Assembly: GCA_045805565.1 (NCBI GenBank) | Contig: JBJMKZ010000025.1 | Location: 157,272 to 221,271 of the forward strand | Source of the DNA: DATAEY01 sp045805565 | Lineage (GTDB): Bacteria > Actinomycetota > Thermoleophilia > Solirubrobacterales > Solirubrobacteraceae | Reading direction: 5' to 3' | Length of the DNA stretch: 64,000 nucleotides | Shown: in pieces, positions 50,984 to 59,683 of the stretch | Numbering within the stretch: position 1 is the stretch's first letter | Layout: each line of letters opens with the position of its first letter | Notes under the pieces: model-generated | The model's database searches: none | What the model saw: the letters and a program-made list of their open reading frames with translations, nothing else | Told to the model about the DNA's origin: nothing | Translations under genes and position numbers: made by a program

Positions 50984-51946
50984 TCATCCCGGCCGGGTCG
51001 AGCCCGACTCGGCCGACTCGAACTCGGCCACCAGCGAGCGGTAGGTCGAGGCCAGCCCCTCCTCGAGACCGATCCGCGCCCGCCAGCCCAGGGTGGCAGA
51101 GGCGCGGCCCGGGTCCATGCAGCTGCGCTCGAGCTCGCCGGGACGCAGGGCCGCGTGCGCGGGCTCCAGCGCAGTACCGGCGGCGCGCTGGAGGTGCCCC
51201 AGCAGCGTCAGCACGTCGGTCTCCGCGCCGGTGGCGACGTTGAAGATGCCGGCCGTGCCGCACGCTCGCAGGACGGCGTCCACCACGTCGGTGACGTGGA
51301 CGTAGTCGCGCGTGGGCCGGCCATGGCCGTAGACCGTCGGCGGTTCACCCCGCCACAGCCGGTGGCTGAAGATCGCGACCACGCCGGCCTCGCCGTGGGG
51401 GTTCTGCCTCGGGCCGTAGACGTTGCCCAGCCGCAGCACCGCGTGCGGGAGGCCGCTGGCGATCGACCACGTGGTCACGTATGCCTCCGCCGCCCACTTC
51501 GACGCCCCGTAGGGCGCGACCGGCGCCGGCAGCCGGTCCTCGGGCGTCGGGAGCGGGGCGTCGTTCCCGTACAGCGCGCCTCCGGTCGAGGTGAAGACGA
51601 GCGGGACCCGGTGACGTGTCGCCGCCTCGAGAACGTGCAGGGTCCCCTGCACGTTGACGGCGCAGTCCCGCGCCGGGTCGGCGACCGAGGCGGTGACGCT
51701 GGACTGGGCGGCCACGTGATAGATCGCCGAGGGTGCGGCGGGGTCGATCGCGGCGTCGAGGGCATCCCGATCGGCGATGTCTGCGACCTCCAGCGTGGCG
51801 GCGTCGGACACGTGGCGCTCGCTGCCGCTCGAGAGGTCGTCGACCACCGTCACCTCCATCCCCTCACCCAGCAGCGCATCGACCACGTGCGACCCGATGA
51901 AGCCGGCGCCGCCGGTCACCACGGCGCTCTTGCGCGTCATGCGCAC
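50984..51946 (-). CDS. NAD-dependent epimerase/dehydratase, UDP-glucose 4-epimerase-like
   Basis: The 320-residue extended SDR protein has VVTGGAGFIGSHVVDALL, VDDLSSG, the AIYHVAAQSSVTAS region, catalytic Thr/Ser in FTSTGGALYG and YGASK (Tyr146, Lys150). The substrate-side GNVYGPRQNPHGEAGVVAIF and DYVHVTDVVDAV are typical of GalE-like epimerases. It should interconvert nucleotide sugars for envelope glycans. Convergent with the ArsR gene. Confidence 0.92.
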   Translation of the reverse strand: MRMTRKSAVVTGGAGFIGSHVVDALLGEGMEVTVVDDLSSGSERHVSDAATLEVADIADRDALDAAIDPAAPSAIYHVAAQSSVTASVADPARDCAVNVQGTLHVLEAATRHRVPLVFTSTGGALYGNDAPLPTPEDRLPAPVAPYGASKWAAEAYVTTWSIASGLPHAVLRLGNVYGPRQNPHGEAGVVAIFSHRLWRGEPPTVYGHGRPTRDYVHVTDVVDAVLRACGTAGIFNVATGAETDVLTLLGHLQRAAGTALEPAHAALRPGELERSCMDPGRASATLGWRARIGLEEGLASTYRSLVAEFESAESGSTRPG

Positions 51947-52097
51947 CCGATCATGGCGGCCCCGAGTGTAGGTGGCCCGCTTCCCGCAGGTTCTGGATAC
52001 GACGCGACGGGGATAGGGTCAGCGCGACACCAGCTATGAGCCGACAGATGTCCTCGTCGAGGCGTGCGGGACGCGGTGGCACGATCCGGGGTGACCG

Positions 52098-52859
52098 GTG
52101 ACCAACGCGCAGGCCCACCGGCTCGCCCGTGAGAAGGGAGTCTCGCGTCCGCTGTACGCGGTGGTGCGGGCGGTGCTGGTCCCGTTTCTGCGCGGGTACT
52201 TCCGCATGCGGATCTCGGGAGCGCAGCGGATTCCCGTGTCGGGTCCGGCGATCATCGCGCCGAACCACAAGTCGTTCTGGGACTCGTTCTTCGTCGCGAT
52301 CGCCACGCCGCGCCATTTGCGGTTCATGGGGAAGTCCGAGCTGTTCGAGGGGCGCTGGGGCCGCCTGCTGGTGCGCCTCGGGGCTTTCCCGGTCCGCCGC
52401 GGCCAGGCGGATCAGGACGCGCTCGACACCGCCCGGGAGATACTGCGCCAAGGGGGCCTGCTCGCCCTGTTCCCCGAGGGCACACGCGTGCGCGATTCCG
52501 AGTCTCTCGGGGCCCCTCGTCGCGGGGCCGGACGCCTGGCGCTCGAGGCGGGCGCCCCGCTCGTGCCCGCCGCCATCTCCGGCACCGACCACCTGTTCGC
52601 GGGCCCGTTCCCGAGGCCCAAGCGGGTGCAGGTGGCGTTCTCGGATCCGATCCCGGTGACCGAGCTTCCAGCCACGCCGGGCGCGGCAGGCGAACTGATC
52701 GAGGGCAGGGTATGGCCCGAGGTCGAAGAGGAATTCCGGCGGATGCGCGCCCGGCCCGGCCTCATCGCCGCCGGCATCGCGGCACTGGGCCTGGGTGCCG
52801 GCGGAGTCGCCCTGCGCCGCCGACGCGCCTCGCGCCGGCAGCCGTTCTGGCGACGGTGA
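52098..52859 (+). CDS. 1-acyl-glycerol-3-phosphate acyltransferase (PlsC family)
   Basis: The 253-residue protein has the acyltransferase HX4D motif in APNHKSFWDSFF (His57, Asp62), KSELFEGRWGRLLVRLGAFPVRRG and FPEGTRVRD. A C-terminal GLGAGGVALRRRRA tail is basic. It probably makes phosphatidic acid from lysophosphatidic acid at the membrane. The DJ-1 gene follows 21 bases later. Confidence 0.92.
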   Translation: MTNAQAHRLAREKGVSRPLYAVVRAVLVPFLRGYFRMRISGAQRIPVSGPAIIAPNHKSFWDSFFVAIATPRHLRFMGKSELFEGRWGRLLVRLGAFPVRRGQADQDALDTAREILRQGGLLALFPEGTRVRDSESLGAPRRGAGRLALEAGAPLVPAAISGTDHLFAGPFPRPKRVQVAFSDPIPVTELPATPGAAGELIEGRVWPEVEEEFRRMRARPGLIAAGIAALGLGAGGVALRRRRASRRQPFWRR

Positions 52860-52880
52860 TCCAGTAGCGTCGCCCGGCAC

Positions 52881-53531
52881 GTGGACATCGCCATTCCCCT
52901 CTTCGAGCGCTTCACGGCGCTGGACGCGATCGGGCCATACGAGGTGCTGTCCCGGCTGCCGGGCGCCGAGGTTCGCTTCGTCGCCGTCGAGCCGGGACCC
53001 GTCCGGACCGACAACGCGATGTTGACGTTGATCGCGGAGGAGCGGTTGGACGACCTGCCGCAACCCGCGGTGATCGTCGTGCCGGGCGGCATCGGAACCC
53101 GGGCGGTCCTCGACGACGAGCGCCTGGTCGGCTGGATCCGCCGCGCGCACGAGACGTCCGACTGGACGACCTCGGTGTGCACCGGTTCCCTCTTGCTGGG
53201 ATCCGCGGGGGTGCTCGACGGGCTGGAGGCGACCAGCCACTGGCTCGAGCTCGAGACGTTGCGCCGCTTCGGCGCGCGGCCGACCGACCGTCGCGTGGTC
53301 GAGCAGGGCAAGGTGATCACCGCCGCCGGCGTCTCGTCGGGCATCGACATGGCACTCAGGCTGGCGGGGCACATCGCGGGCGAGCAGACCGCCGAGGCCG
53401 TGCAGCTGCTGATCGAGTACGACCCGGACCCTCCGTTCGACGCGGGCTCGACCGCCAAGGCGTCGCCGGAGCTCGTCGAGCTGGTCAGGTCGCGAGCCGC
53501 GAGGGAACGGCGCATCCACTCGTCGGACTGA
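52881..53531 (+). CDS. DJ-1/PfpI-family protein
   Basis: From GTG 52881, 216 residues of class I glutaminase-like fold: IPLFERFTALDAIGPYEVLSRLPG with Glu21, VPGGIGTRAVLDD, and the nucleophile elbow TSVCTGSLLL (Cys100). The layout resembles isonitrile hydratase-like and ThiJ-type members rather than AraC fusions, as no DNA-binding domain follows. Substrate unknown. Confidence 0.92.
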   Translation: MDIAIPLFERFTALDAIGPYEVLSRLPGAEVRFVAVEPGPVRTDNAMLTLIAEERLDDLPQPAVIVVPGGIGTRAVLDDERLVGWIRRAHETSDWTTSVCTGSLLLGSAGVLDGLEATSHWLELETLRRFGARPTDRRVVEQGKVITAAGVSSGIDMALRLAGHIAGEQTAEAVQLLIEYDPDPPFDAGSTAKASPELVELVRSRAARERRIHSSD

Positions 53532-53633
53532 TCGAGCCGCCGTCGCCGGCTCGTTTGGCGTCCCGAGCCCGGGGTAGCCGAGACGAACTTCCGCGCGGCG
53601 CTGCCCAGCGCGTCCGACCAGAGAGGAGCCGAG

Positions 53634-54815
53634 ATGAAAGCGGTGGTCTGGCACGCCAAGCGAGACGTGCGCGTCGACACAGTCCCGGACCCATCCATCG
53701 AACAGTCCACCGACGCGATCGTCCGGATAACCTCGACCGGTATCTGCGGCTCGGACCTGCACCTCTACGAGGTCATGGGACCGTTCCTCGAGGAGGGCGA
53801 CGTCCTCGGCCACGAGCCGATGGGCATCGTCGAGGAGACCGGCGCCGAGGTCACGCACGTGCGACCGGGGGATCGCGTCGTGATCCCGTTCAACATCTCC
53901 TGCGGTCACTGCTTCATGTGCAGCCATGGGCTGCAGTCGCAGTGCGAGACCACCCAGGTCCGCGAGCAGGGCATGGGGGCGTCGCTGCTCGGCTACACCA
54001 AGCTCTATGGGAGGGTGCCCGGCGGGCAGGCCGAGTTCCTGCGGGTGCCCCAGGCCCACTACGGCGCCATCAAGGTTCCCGAGGGCCCGCCGGACGACCG
54101 CTTCGTCTATCTCTCGGACGTGCTGCCCACCGCGTGGCAGGCGGTCGAGTACGCCGCGATTCCCGACGGTGGCAGCGTCGTGGTCCTCGGGCTGGGTCCG
54201 ATCGGCGAGATGTGCGCGCGAGTGGGGCTCCATCGCGGTCATCGCGTGATCGGGGTGGATCTCGTGCCCGAACGACTCGAGCGCACGCGCAGTAGGGGCG
54301 CGGAGATCGTCGATCTGAGCGAGCACCAGGACGACCTCACCGAGACGGTCCGGGAGATGACCGACGGCCGCGGCCCGGACTCGGTGATCGAAGCCGTCGG
54401 GATGGAGGCTCACGGCTCGCCGGGCGCCAGGATCGCGCACCAGATCGCCGGGTTGCTGCCGGACTCGGTGGCGGAGAAGGTGATGGAGCAAGCCGGAATG
54501 GATCGGCTCCACGCCTACTACCTGGCGACCGACATCGTCCGTCGCGGCGGCACGATCTCGCTCATCGGCGTCTATGGCGGGATGGCCGACCCCCTGCCGA
54601 TGATGACCCTCTTCGACAAGCAGATCCAGCTTCGCATGGGCCAGGCCAACGTCAAGCGCTGGGTGGACGACATCACGCCCCTGCTGACCGACCGCGACCC
54701 CCTGGGCGTGGACGGCTTCGCCACGCACAAGCTTGCACTCGACCAGGCGCCGCAGGCCTACGAGACCTTCCAGAAGAAGGAGGACGGCGCCATCAAGATC
54801 CTCCTGCAGCCTTGA
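53634..54815 (+). CDS. Zinc-dependent dehydrogenase, glutathione-independent formaldehyde dehydrogenase-like
   Basis: The 393-residue MDR protein shows catalytic zinc ligands in STGICGSDLHLYE and GHEPMGIVEE and structural-zinc cysteines in SCGHCFMCSHGLQSQC. The Rossmann motif is VVVLGLGPIGEMCARVG. The extra loop (GSPGARIAHQIAGLLPDSVAEKVMEQAGMD) is characteristic of the FdhA branch that holds NAD tightly. GAGAGGAG precedes the ATG. Oxidation of formaldehyde or a related aldehyde is likely. Confidence 0.92.
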   Translation: MKAVVWHAKRDVRVDTVPDPSIEQSTDAIVRITSTGICGSDLHLYEVMGPFLEEGDVLGHEPMGIVEETGAEVTHVRPGDRVVIPFNISCGHCFMCSHGLQSQCETTQVREQGMGASLLGYTKLYGRVPGGQAEFLRVPQAHYGAIKVPEGPPDDRFVYLSDVLPTAWQAVEYAAIPDGGSVVVLGLGPIGEMCARVGLHRGHRVIGVDLVPERLERTRSRGAEIVDLSEHQDDLTETVREMTDGRGPDSVIEAVGMEAHGSPGARIAHQIAGLLPDSVAEKVMEQAGMDRLHAYYLATDIVRRGGTISLIGVYGGMADPLPMMTLFDKQIQLRMGQANVKRWVDDITPLLTDRDPLGVDGFATHKLALDQAPQAYETFQKKEDGAIKILLQP

Positions 54816-54961
54816 CGATCTGACCGAACGGGCGACGGGATCCCCCGCGGGGCGCGAGCGGCGCATCCCAGAGCGCTGATTAGACGCATCCTCCGACGCC
54901 GCCTATCATCGCGATCCGACGGATCTGCGCGGAACAACCTTCGACGCTCAGATTCGCGGCA

Positions 54962-55414
54962 GTGATCGTCCGGTCGCCCTCGCCCTGGCGCAAGGTCTCG
55001 GTGGGTGGTCGCGGTCGGCCGTATGGAACCGAATCCCTCGTCGCTGCGCTCGTGCCGGACCTGGACGGAACCACTGACAAGCACTTCGCGCTGGTGGCCA
55101 GAAGGCTCGGCGATGCCTACCTCATCCGCGTCCGCGGCGAGGTTGACGTGGCGACCGCTCCGCAGGTACGCCGCGCCCTGGGCAGCGCCATAACCGTCCG
55201 CACCAACCGGGTGGTCCTGGACCTCTGCGCCGTGAGGTTCATCGACTCCACCGGCCTCCAGGCGCTGCTGAACGCACAGCGGCGCCTGAGCGAGCTGCAC
55301 CGCCGCTTCGTCGTCGTCTGCCCCAGTGGCCCGGTCCGCCGAGCGTTCGAGATCGCCAACCTGATGGGGACCTTCAGCGTCAAGCCGAGCCTGGAAGCGG
55401 CCCTGGCGACCTGA
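54962..55414 (+). CDS. STAS-domain anti-sigma factor antagonist
   Basis: The core is a STAS domain (YLIRVRGEVDVATAPQVRRALGSA ... VVLDLCAVRFIDSTGLQALLNAQ ... RAFEIANLMGTF), with the phosphorylatable Ser of DSTGL. The frame opens at GTG 54962 (150 residues), but the ~40 residues before the domain look unlike family members; GTG 55052 would give a typical 120-residue protein. It likely acts in a partner-switching cascade with an anti-sigma kinase located elsewhere. Confidence 0.85.
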   Translation: MIVRSPSPWRKVSVGGRGRPYGTESLVAALVPDLDGTTDKHFALVARRLGDAYLIRVRGEVDVATAPQVRRALGSAITVRTNRVVLDLCAVRFIDSTGLQALLNAQRRLSELHRRFVVVCPSGPVRRAFEIANLMGTFSVKPSLEAALAT

Positions 55415-55485
55415 CCACCTCCGGGGAGGGGGCGCAGGGCGGGCCGCGGTCACCGCCGCCTGGGGCGGTCTCGCTTCGATCAATT

Positions 55486-55848
55486 TCAGAGCAGGACGAC
55501 GAGCAGCAGGGCGATGCCCGCCGCCAACCCGAGCGTCAGCGCCGCCAGTCCGAACTTCTGCGCCGGCGAGGCCTTCTCGACGGCATCGGCCGCGGTGGCT
55601 CCGCGCCGGGCCCCGGCCGCCAGCGCGCGCGAGACCCAGCCGAACTCGAGCGAGAGCATCGCCAGCCCGATGGGGATTACGACCAGCGCCGGCCCCGGGA
55701 GGACGACCATCGCGACTCCGGCGGCGATGATGATCAGCGCGGCGACCACCCACGCGATGCGGTATGGCTTGGACCGCCGGCGATGCCCGGCGCGGCGCTC
55801 CTCCACTCGTCCCGGGATTTCGGCGAGTCTGTCGGTCGCCTTGCTCAT
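55486..55848 (-). CDS. PGPGW-type membrane protein (TIGR02611-like)
   Basis: The 120-residue protein has a basic head (GRVEERRAGHRRRSKPYRIAW), then VALIIIAAGVAMVVLPGPALVVIPIGLAMLSLEF, the signature of the PGPGW membrane family, and a further C-terminal hydrophobic helix. Its ATG overlaps the upstream stop by ATGA, so the two genes are coupled. Function unknown. Confidence 0.85.
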   Translation of the reverse strand: MSKATDRLAEIPGRVEERRAGHRRRSKPYRIAWVVAALIIIAAGVAMVVLPGPALVVIPIGLAMLSLEFGWVSRALAAGARRGATAADAVEKASPAQKFGLAALTLGLAAGIALLLVVLL

Positions 55849-56096
55849 GAGCCGCCCGAGAGCTTGCCGCGGAGCCCCCGCCCGATGGTCACCGCGGCGT
55901 TCAGGAGGCGCTGGCCCCACGCCAGGAGCTTGGCGGTCCAGTCGCCGAGGAAACCGGCGCGGCGATCACCCTCGGCCTCGAGCCTGTCGAGGCGGTTGTC
56001 CATCCACAGCTCGACGCGCTTCGACGCGCGCGGAGCGATCAATCCGGTCACGAACAGGACGACCATCGCGACGAGCAGCACCGGCAGGATTCGCAT
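55845..56096 (-). CDS. Small membrane-anchored protein coupled to the PGPGW gene
   Basis: This 83-residue protein starts with one hydrophobic helix (MRILPVLLVAMVVLFVTGLIAP). An amphipathic charged region follows (ASKRVELWMDNRLDRLEAEGDRRAG) and a C-terminal helical stretch (WTAKLLAWGQRLLNAAVTIG). The four-base ATGA overlap with the next gene indicates co-translation. I do not recognise a family. Confidence 0.75.
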   Translation of the reverse strand: MRILPVLLVAMVVLFVTGLIAPRASKRVELWMDNRLDRLEAEGDRRAGFLGDWTAKLLAWGQRLLNAAVTIGRGLRGKLSGGS

Positions 56097-56170
56097 GCTG
56101 GCCGACTACCCGGCGCCGGAGTCGCTCATGCGCTCCGGGCCGGGGTGCCGGACCGGGCCGCCGCTGCGGC

Positions 56171-57643
56171 TCAGGCTGCCAACCGGTAGTCGGCGGAGTC
56201 GAAACCGACCGAACGCCGGCGGAAGCGCCATGTCCAGTCGGGCCACAGGGTGGCGTTGCGGCCGGTTCGGTCCAGGTACCAGCTCTGGCAGCCGGTGCTC
56301 CAGACGGTGCCGGCGTGACGCCGGTCGAGGTCGCGGTTGAAGGCGTCAGCGGCCTCTCGGCGAACCTCGAGCGTCTCCGCGCCCCGCTCGCGCATCGCCC
56401 GCAGCGCGCGCAGCACGTGGGCGATCTGGCTCTCGATGATGTAGACCATCGAGTTGTGCCCCAGCCCGGTGTTCGGCCCCAGCAGCAGGAAGAAGTTGGG
56501 GAAGCCCGGGACGGTGGTGCCGAGGTGGGCTCGCGGGCTGCCCCGCCAGACCTCGTCGAGCGTGCGGCCGTCGCTTCCGCGTACCGCCTTGGCGACGGGC
56601 ATGTCGGTCACGTGAAAGCCGGTCCCGAAGATGATCGCGTCGACCTCGCGCTCGACGCCCTGCGCGTCCACGATCGAGTTCGCCCGCACCTCCGCGATCC
56701 CGGCGGTGACCAGCTCGACGTTGGGCTTGGCCAGGGCGGGATACCACCGGTTCGAGGGCAGGATGCGCTTGCAACCGATCGTGTAATCGGGCGTGACCTT
56801 CTCGAGCAGGTCCGGGTCGGTCACCTGCTTGCGCATGTGGCGCTTGGCGAGGGCCTCCAGGAACCTCATCAGCCTCGGGTTCTTCACGAAGCCGACCACG
56901 TTGGTCTCCCGCGCGGCGTAGATCCCGGCGCGGACCAGGCCCTGCGTGCGGGGCAGCCGACGATAGAGCCAGCGCTCGAGGCGGGTGGTCGGCCGATCCG
57001 TGTGCGGGAGTACCCACGGCGGGGTGCGCTGGAAAACGTAGAGCTGCTTCACGTCCGGCTGGATCGAGGGCACGTACTGGATGGCGGAGGCTCCCGTGCC
57101 GATCGAGGCGACGCGCCTGCCGTTCAGGTCGTAGTCGTGATCCCACCGGGCGGAGTGCATGGTCTTGCCCTCGAACTCGGCGAGGCCCGGGATCTCGGGA
57201 AACCTGGGCTCGGCGAGGGGGCCCATGCCGGCGATCAGCACCCGGGCGCGAACCGGGCCGTCGCTGGTCTCGATCGTCCACCGCCGGTCCTGGTCGTCCC
57301 ACGCGGCGGACTCGACGGTGCAGCCGAACCTGATGTTCTCGCGCACGCCGAACCGGTCGGCGCAGCGGCGTAGGTAATCCCGGATCTCGGCCTGGCGCGA
57401 GTAGGTGCGCCTCCACTCCGGATTGGGCGCGAAGGAGAACGAGTAGAGATGGGACGGCACGTCGCAGGCGCACCCGGGATAGGTGTTGTAGTGCCAGGTG
57501 CCGCCCACGTCGCCGCCGCGCTCGAGCACCACGAAGTCGTCGTCGCCCTGCTGCTTGAGGCGGATCGCGGTGCCCAGGCCGGAGAAGCCGCTGCCGACGA
57601 TGGCGACGTCGAGCTGGCTGGGCTGCGGGCGCTTGGCTGACAT
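56171..57643 (-). CDS. Flavin-dependent monooxygenase, Baeyer-Villiger type
   Basis: From ATG 57643 the product is 490 residues. It has an FAD site (VAIVGSGFSGLGTAIRLKQQG), WHYNTYPGCACDVPSHLYSFSF, the BVMO-like fingerprint FEGKTMHSARWDHDYDLNG, and the NADPH-site VASIGTGASAIQYVPSI. It should insert oxygen into ketones or oxidise soft nucleophiles using NADPH and O2. It is divergent from a TetR gene and a perfect palindrome lies between the two starts. The frame continues upstream, but this ATG matches the family start. Confidence 0.93.
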   Translation of the reverse strand: MSAKRPQPSQLDVAIVGSGFSGLGTAIRLKQQGDDDFVVLERGGDVGGTWHYNTYPGCACDVPSHLYSFSFAPNPEWRRTYSRQAEIRDYLRRCADRFGVRENIRFGCTVESAAWDDQDRRWTIETSDGPVRARVLIAGMGPLAEPRFPEIPGLAEFEGKTMHSARWDHDYDLNGRRVASIGTGASAIQYVPSIQPDVKQLYVFQRTPPWVLPHTDRPTTRLERWLYRRLPRTQGLVRAGIYAARETNVVGFVKNPRLMRFLEALAKRHMRKQVTDPDLLEKVTPDYTIGCKRILPSNRWYPALAKPNVELVTAGIAEVRANSIVDAQGVEREVDAIIFGTGFHVTDMPVAKAVRGSDGRTLDEVWRGSPRAHLGTTVPGFPNFFLLLGPNTGLGHNSMVYIIESQIAHVLRALRAMRERGAETLEVRREAADAFNRDLDRRHAGTVWSTGCQSWYLDRTGRNATLWPDWTWRFRRRSVGFDSADYRLAA

Positions 57644-57648
57644 GGGGG

Positions 57649-57678
57649 TTACGTACCCGTAAGTTACAGGCCTGTAAC
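57649..57678. promoter_or_regulatory. Operator between BVMO and TetR genes
   Basis: GTTACAGGCCTGTAAC is a perfect 16-base palindrome (57663-57678). It abuts a second inverted repeat, TTACG-TACC-CGTAA (57649-57662). Both lie between divergent start codons 43 bases apart, so a TetR dimer bound here would block both genes. Confidence 0.85.
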
Positions 57679-57686
57679 ATAGCATC

Positions 57687-58301
57687 ATGAGCGCCAAGGT
57701 GGCCGCCGCCATCCGCATGAGCGCCGCCGAGCGTCGCGAGCAGCTGCTCGACGCGGCCAAGGCGATCATCGACCGCAGCGGCTTCTATGCGGTCTCGATC
57801 GAGGCGGTCGCGCGGGAAGCCGGCATCACCAGGCCGGTGGTCTACGGGCACTTCCAGGATCTGGCGGGGCTGCTCGACGCGCTGATCGAGCGGGAGGGCG
57901 AGCGCGCGCTGCGCCAGCTCGAGACGGTCCTGCCCGGCAAGCTGAGCGAAGGTGATTCGCGCGGGGCCCTGATGGCCGCCATGAAGGGCTACCTCGAAGC
58001 CGCGCGCTCCGACCCCGCGACCTGGCGCCTGGTCCTGATGCCGCCGGAGGGAGCGCCGCAGAGCCTGCGCTCGGCCATCGCCAGCGGTCGGGCGGCGGTG
58101 CTCGCCCAGCTGGCCGCGGCGGTCGAGCCCGCCCCCGGCCGCGGCCTCGGCTCACCCGACCCGGAGCTCACGGCCCGCATGCTCTCGGTGCTGGCCGACG
58201 AGGCGGTGCGCCTGACGCTCAGCGACCCCGAGCGCTACCCGGCCGAGCGGATTCTCGACCACACCGGCTGGATGCTTCGCGGCCTGCCGGGTGGCAGCTA
58301 G
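57687..58301 (+). CDS. TetR-family regulator of the monooxygenase
   Basis: The 204-residue protein has a TetR DNA-binding domain (ERREQLLDAAKAIIDRSGFYAVSIEAVAREAGITRPVVYGHFQDLAGLLDALI) and a ligand-binding C-terminal domain of ordinary length. Divergence from the BVMO gene and the intervening palindrome suggest it represses that gene and itself until a ketone or related inducer binds. Confidence 0.93.
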   Translation: MSAKVAAAIRMSAAERREQLLDAAKAIIDRSGFYAVSIEAVAREAGITRPVVYGHFQDLAGLLDALIEREGERALRQLETVLPGKLSEGDSRGALMAAMKGYLEAARSDPATWRLVLMPPEGAPQSLRSAIASGRAAVLAQLAAAVEPAPGRGLGSPDPELTARMLSVLADEAVRLTLSDPERYPAERILDHTGWMLRGLPGGS

Positions 58302-58362
58302 GGCTTCGCCGGGAGGAGGCGACGGGGGTCGGCGCTACGCTAGTTCGCAGGGAGATTGGGAT

Positions 58363-58539
58363 TTGACAGACAAGCCGAAGACGCATTGGGACCGGGCGGC
58401 CGAGCGCAAGCGCGAGAAGCTCGAGCACATGAGGCAGCAGATCGAGGCCGGGACCCTGACCGTTCGCCAGATGACGCCGGCCGAGCGCAAGCGGCATCCG
58501 CCGTCGGCGCGGCCGGCCCCGAGGCGGCGGTGGAGATAA
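58363..58539 (+). CDS. 58-residue charged protein
   Basis: The TTG at 58363 follows a GGGA-type site. The product (start TDKPKTHWDRAAERKREKLEH, then MRQQIEAGTLTVRQMTPAERK) is helical, highly charged and ends in a proline-arginine tail. It resembles small unannotated actinobacterial proteins with a WDR/ERKREKL core. Its end overlaps the likely start of the following secreted enzyme by ten bases. Function unknown. Confidence 0.6.
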   Translation: MTDKPKTHWDRAAERKREKLEHMRQQIEAGTLTVRQMTPAERKRHPPSARPAPRRRWR

Positions 58540-59423
58540 TCCCGCCGCCCCGCGGCCTCGTCCCGAGATTGAAGAACCTCATCGCCGCCTCCACGGCGAT
58601 CGCCGTCGTGCTCTGCGTGATCCCGTCCTCGTCGGTCGCGGCGATCGGCGCGCGCGAGTTGACCGTCATGACCTTCAACATCAAGCACGCCAAGCTGTCA
58701 CCGACCGGAGTCGCCGGGGTGGCTGCCGTCATCCGCTCGGCTCACCCCGACGTCGTGGGCCTGCAGGAAGTCGATCGTTCGTGGTCGCGCAGCGGGAACG
58801 TCGACGAAGCCGCCGTGCTGGGTCAGGCCCTGGGCATGAAGAGCTTTTTTCAGCCCAACCTCAACTGCGTCTCGGCCGACCTGTCCGGCGACGGCTTCTG
58901 TCAGTACGGCAACGCCATCCTCAGCCGCTATCCGTTCGTCGGCACCAGCCCCCGCCTGTATTCGCTCCCCAGCGTCCCTCGCGCCGAGCCTCGGGGCCTG
59001 GCCCGGATCTCGATAAACGTGGGCGGGCGGATCGTGGATCTGTTCAACGCCCATCTCACCTACATCAACTCCCTGCGCCCGCGCCAGGTGGAGTTCATCC
59101 AGAACCTGGTGCGCCACGACCGCCGGCCCTTCGTCCTGACCGGTGACTTCAATGCGCGTCCCTTCTTCCCGGAAATGGTCAGCCTGCGCCGGGTCGTGCG
59201 CGACGCGCCGTCCGTGGCCGGGCGCCCCTACCTGCGCACCTACGCCGTCGGGACGCCGGTCCGGTTCGACTACATCTTCCTCCCCCGCCCTCCCATCGAT
59301 GGTCCGCCGCAGCGTGTTCTGGCGCTGAGCGCCCGGGTCATCTACCTGCCCCAGGTCTCCGACCACCGACCCCTGGTCACCCACGTCCGGATTCAGGCAA
59401 CGCGGCGCTCGACAGCTCGCTAG
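58530..59423 (+). CDS. Secreted endonuclease/exonuclease/phosphatase-family protein
   Basis: GTG 58530 gives 297 residues with a signal peptide (LKNLIAASTAIAVVLCVIPSSSVAA). The EEP fold then shows VMTFNIKHAK, PDVVGLQEVDRSWSRSG, GNAILSRYPFV, the catalytic GDFNARPFFP and the final SDHRPLVTHVR. Two cysteines in NLNCVSADLSGDGFCQ may form a disulfide. It probably cleaves phosphodiesters outside the cell. An alternative TTG start at 58569 would remove 13 residues before the signal helix. Confidence 0.88.
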   Translation: MEIIPPPRGLVPRLKNLIAASTAIAVVLCVIPSSSVAAIGARELTVMTFNIKHAKLSPTGVAGVAAVIRSAHPDVVGLQEVDRSWSRSGNVDEAAVLGQALGMKSFFQPNLNCVSADLSGDGFCQYGNAILSRYPFVGTSPRLYSLPSVPRAEPRGLARISINVGGRIVDLFNAHLTYINSLRPRQVEFIQNLVRHDRRPFVLTGDFNARPFFPEMVSLRRVVRDAPSVAGRPYLRTYAVGTPVRFDYIFLPRPPIDGPPQRVLALSARVIYLPQVSDHRPLVTHVRIQATRRSTAR

Positions 59424-59443
59424 CGCGAATCGCCGCTGGGCTT

Positions 59444-59683
59444 TTAGTAGCCGCGCTCGATGTAGCTGAGCCAAGCCTCGCTCGCCGCGACCTGTTCGTC
59501 GGCCGCAGATAGCTCGACCGTGGCGCACAGCTTCTGCGCGCTGCCTCGGGCGTCCTCCTCGATCTGGCGCCGGCGGTCCTGATCGTTGCGCGCAGCGTCC
59601 AGACGCCGGATCGCGTCAGCATGGGCCTGCCCGCCGGTCCGCGGGCTGTGGGGCAGGGTCATGGGTGACGGGGACAGGGTCAT
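59444..59683 (-). CDS. 79-residue helical protein, third gene of an overlapping mini-operon
   Basis: Its ATG at 59683 overlaps the preceding stop by ATGA. The first 25 residues look unstructured (SPSPMTLPHSPRTGG). A highly charged helix follows (ADAIRRLDAARNDQDRRRQIEED), ending AADEQVAASEAWLSYIERGY. Composition is protein-like and coupling supports expression. I do not recognise a family; such helical small proteins are common in actinobacterial mobile elements. Confidence 0.55.
   Translation of the reverse strand: MTLSPSPMTLPHSPRTGGQAHADAIRRLDAARNDQDRRRQIEEDARGSAQKLCATVELSAADEQVAASEAWLSYIERGY

Noticed and set aside
51951..54866. A very long open frame on the minus strand opposite PlsC, the DJ-1 protein and the formaldehyde-dehydrogenase-like gene
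   Set aside because: The three plus-strand genes have full catalytic motifs and ribosome sites. The antisense frame is a high-GC artefact with Arg/His/Pro/Gly-rich composition and no domain.
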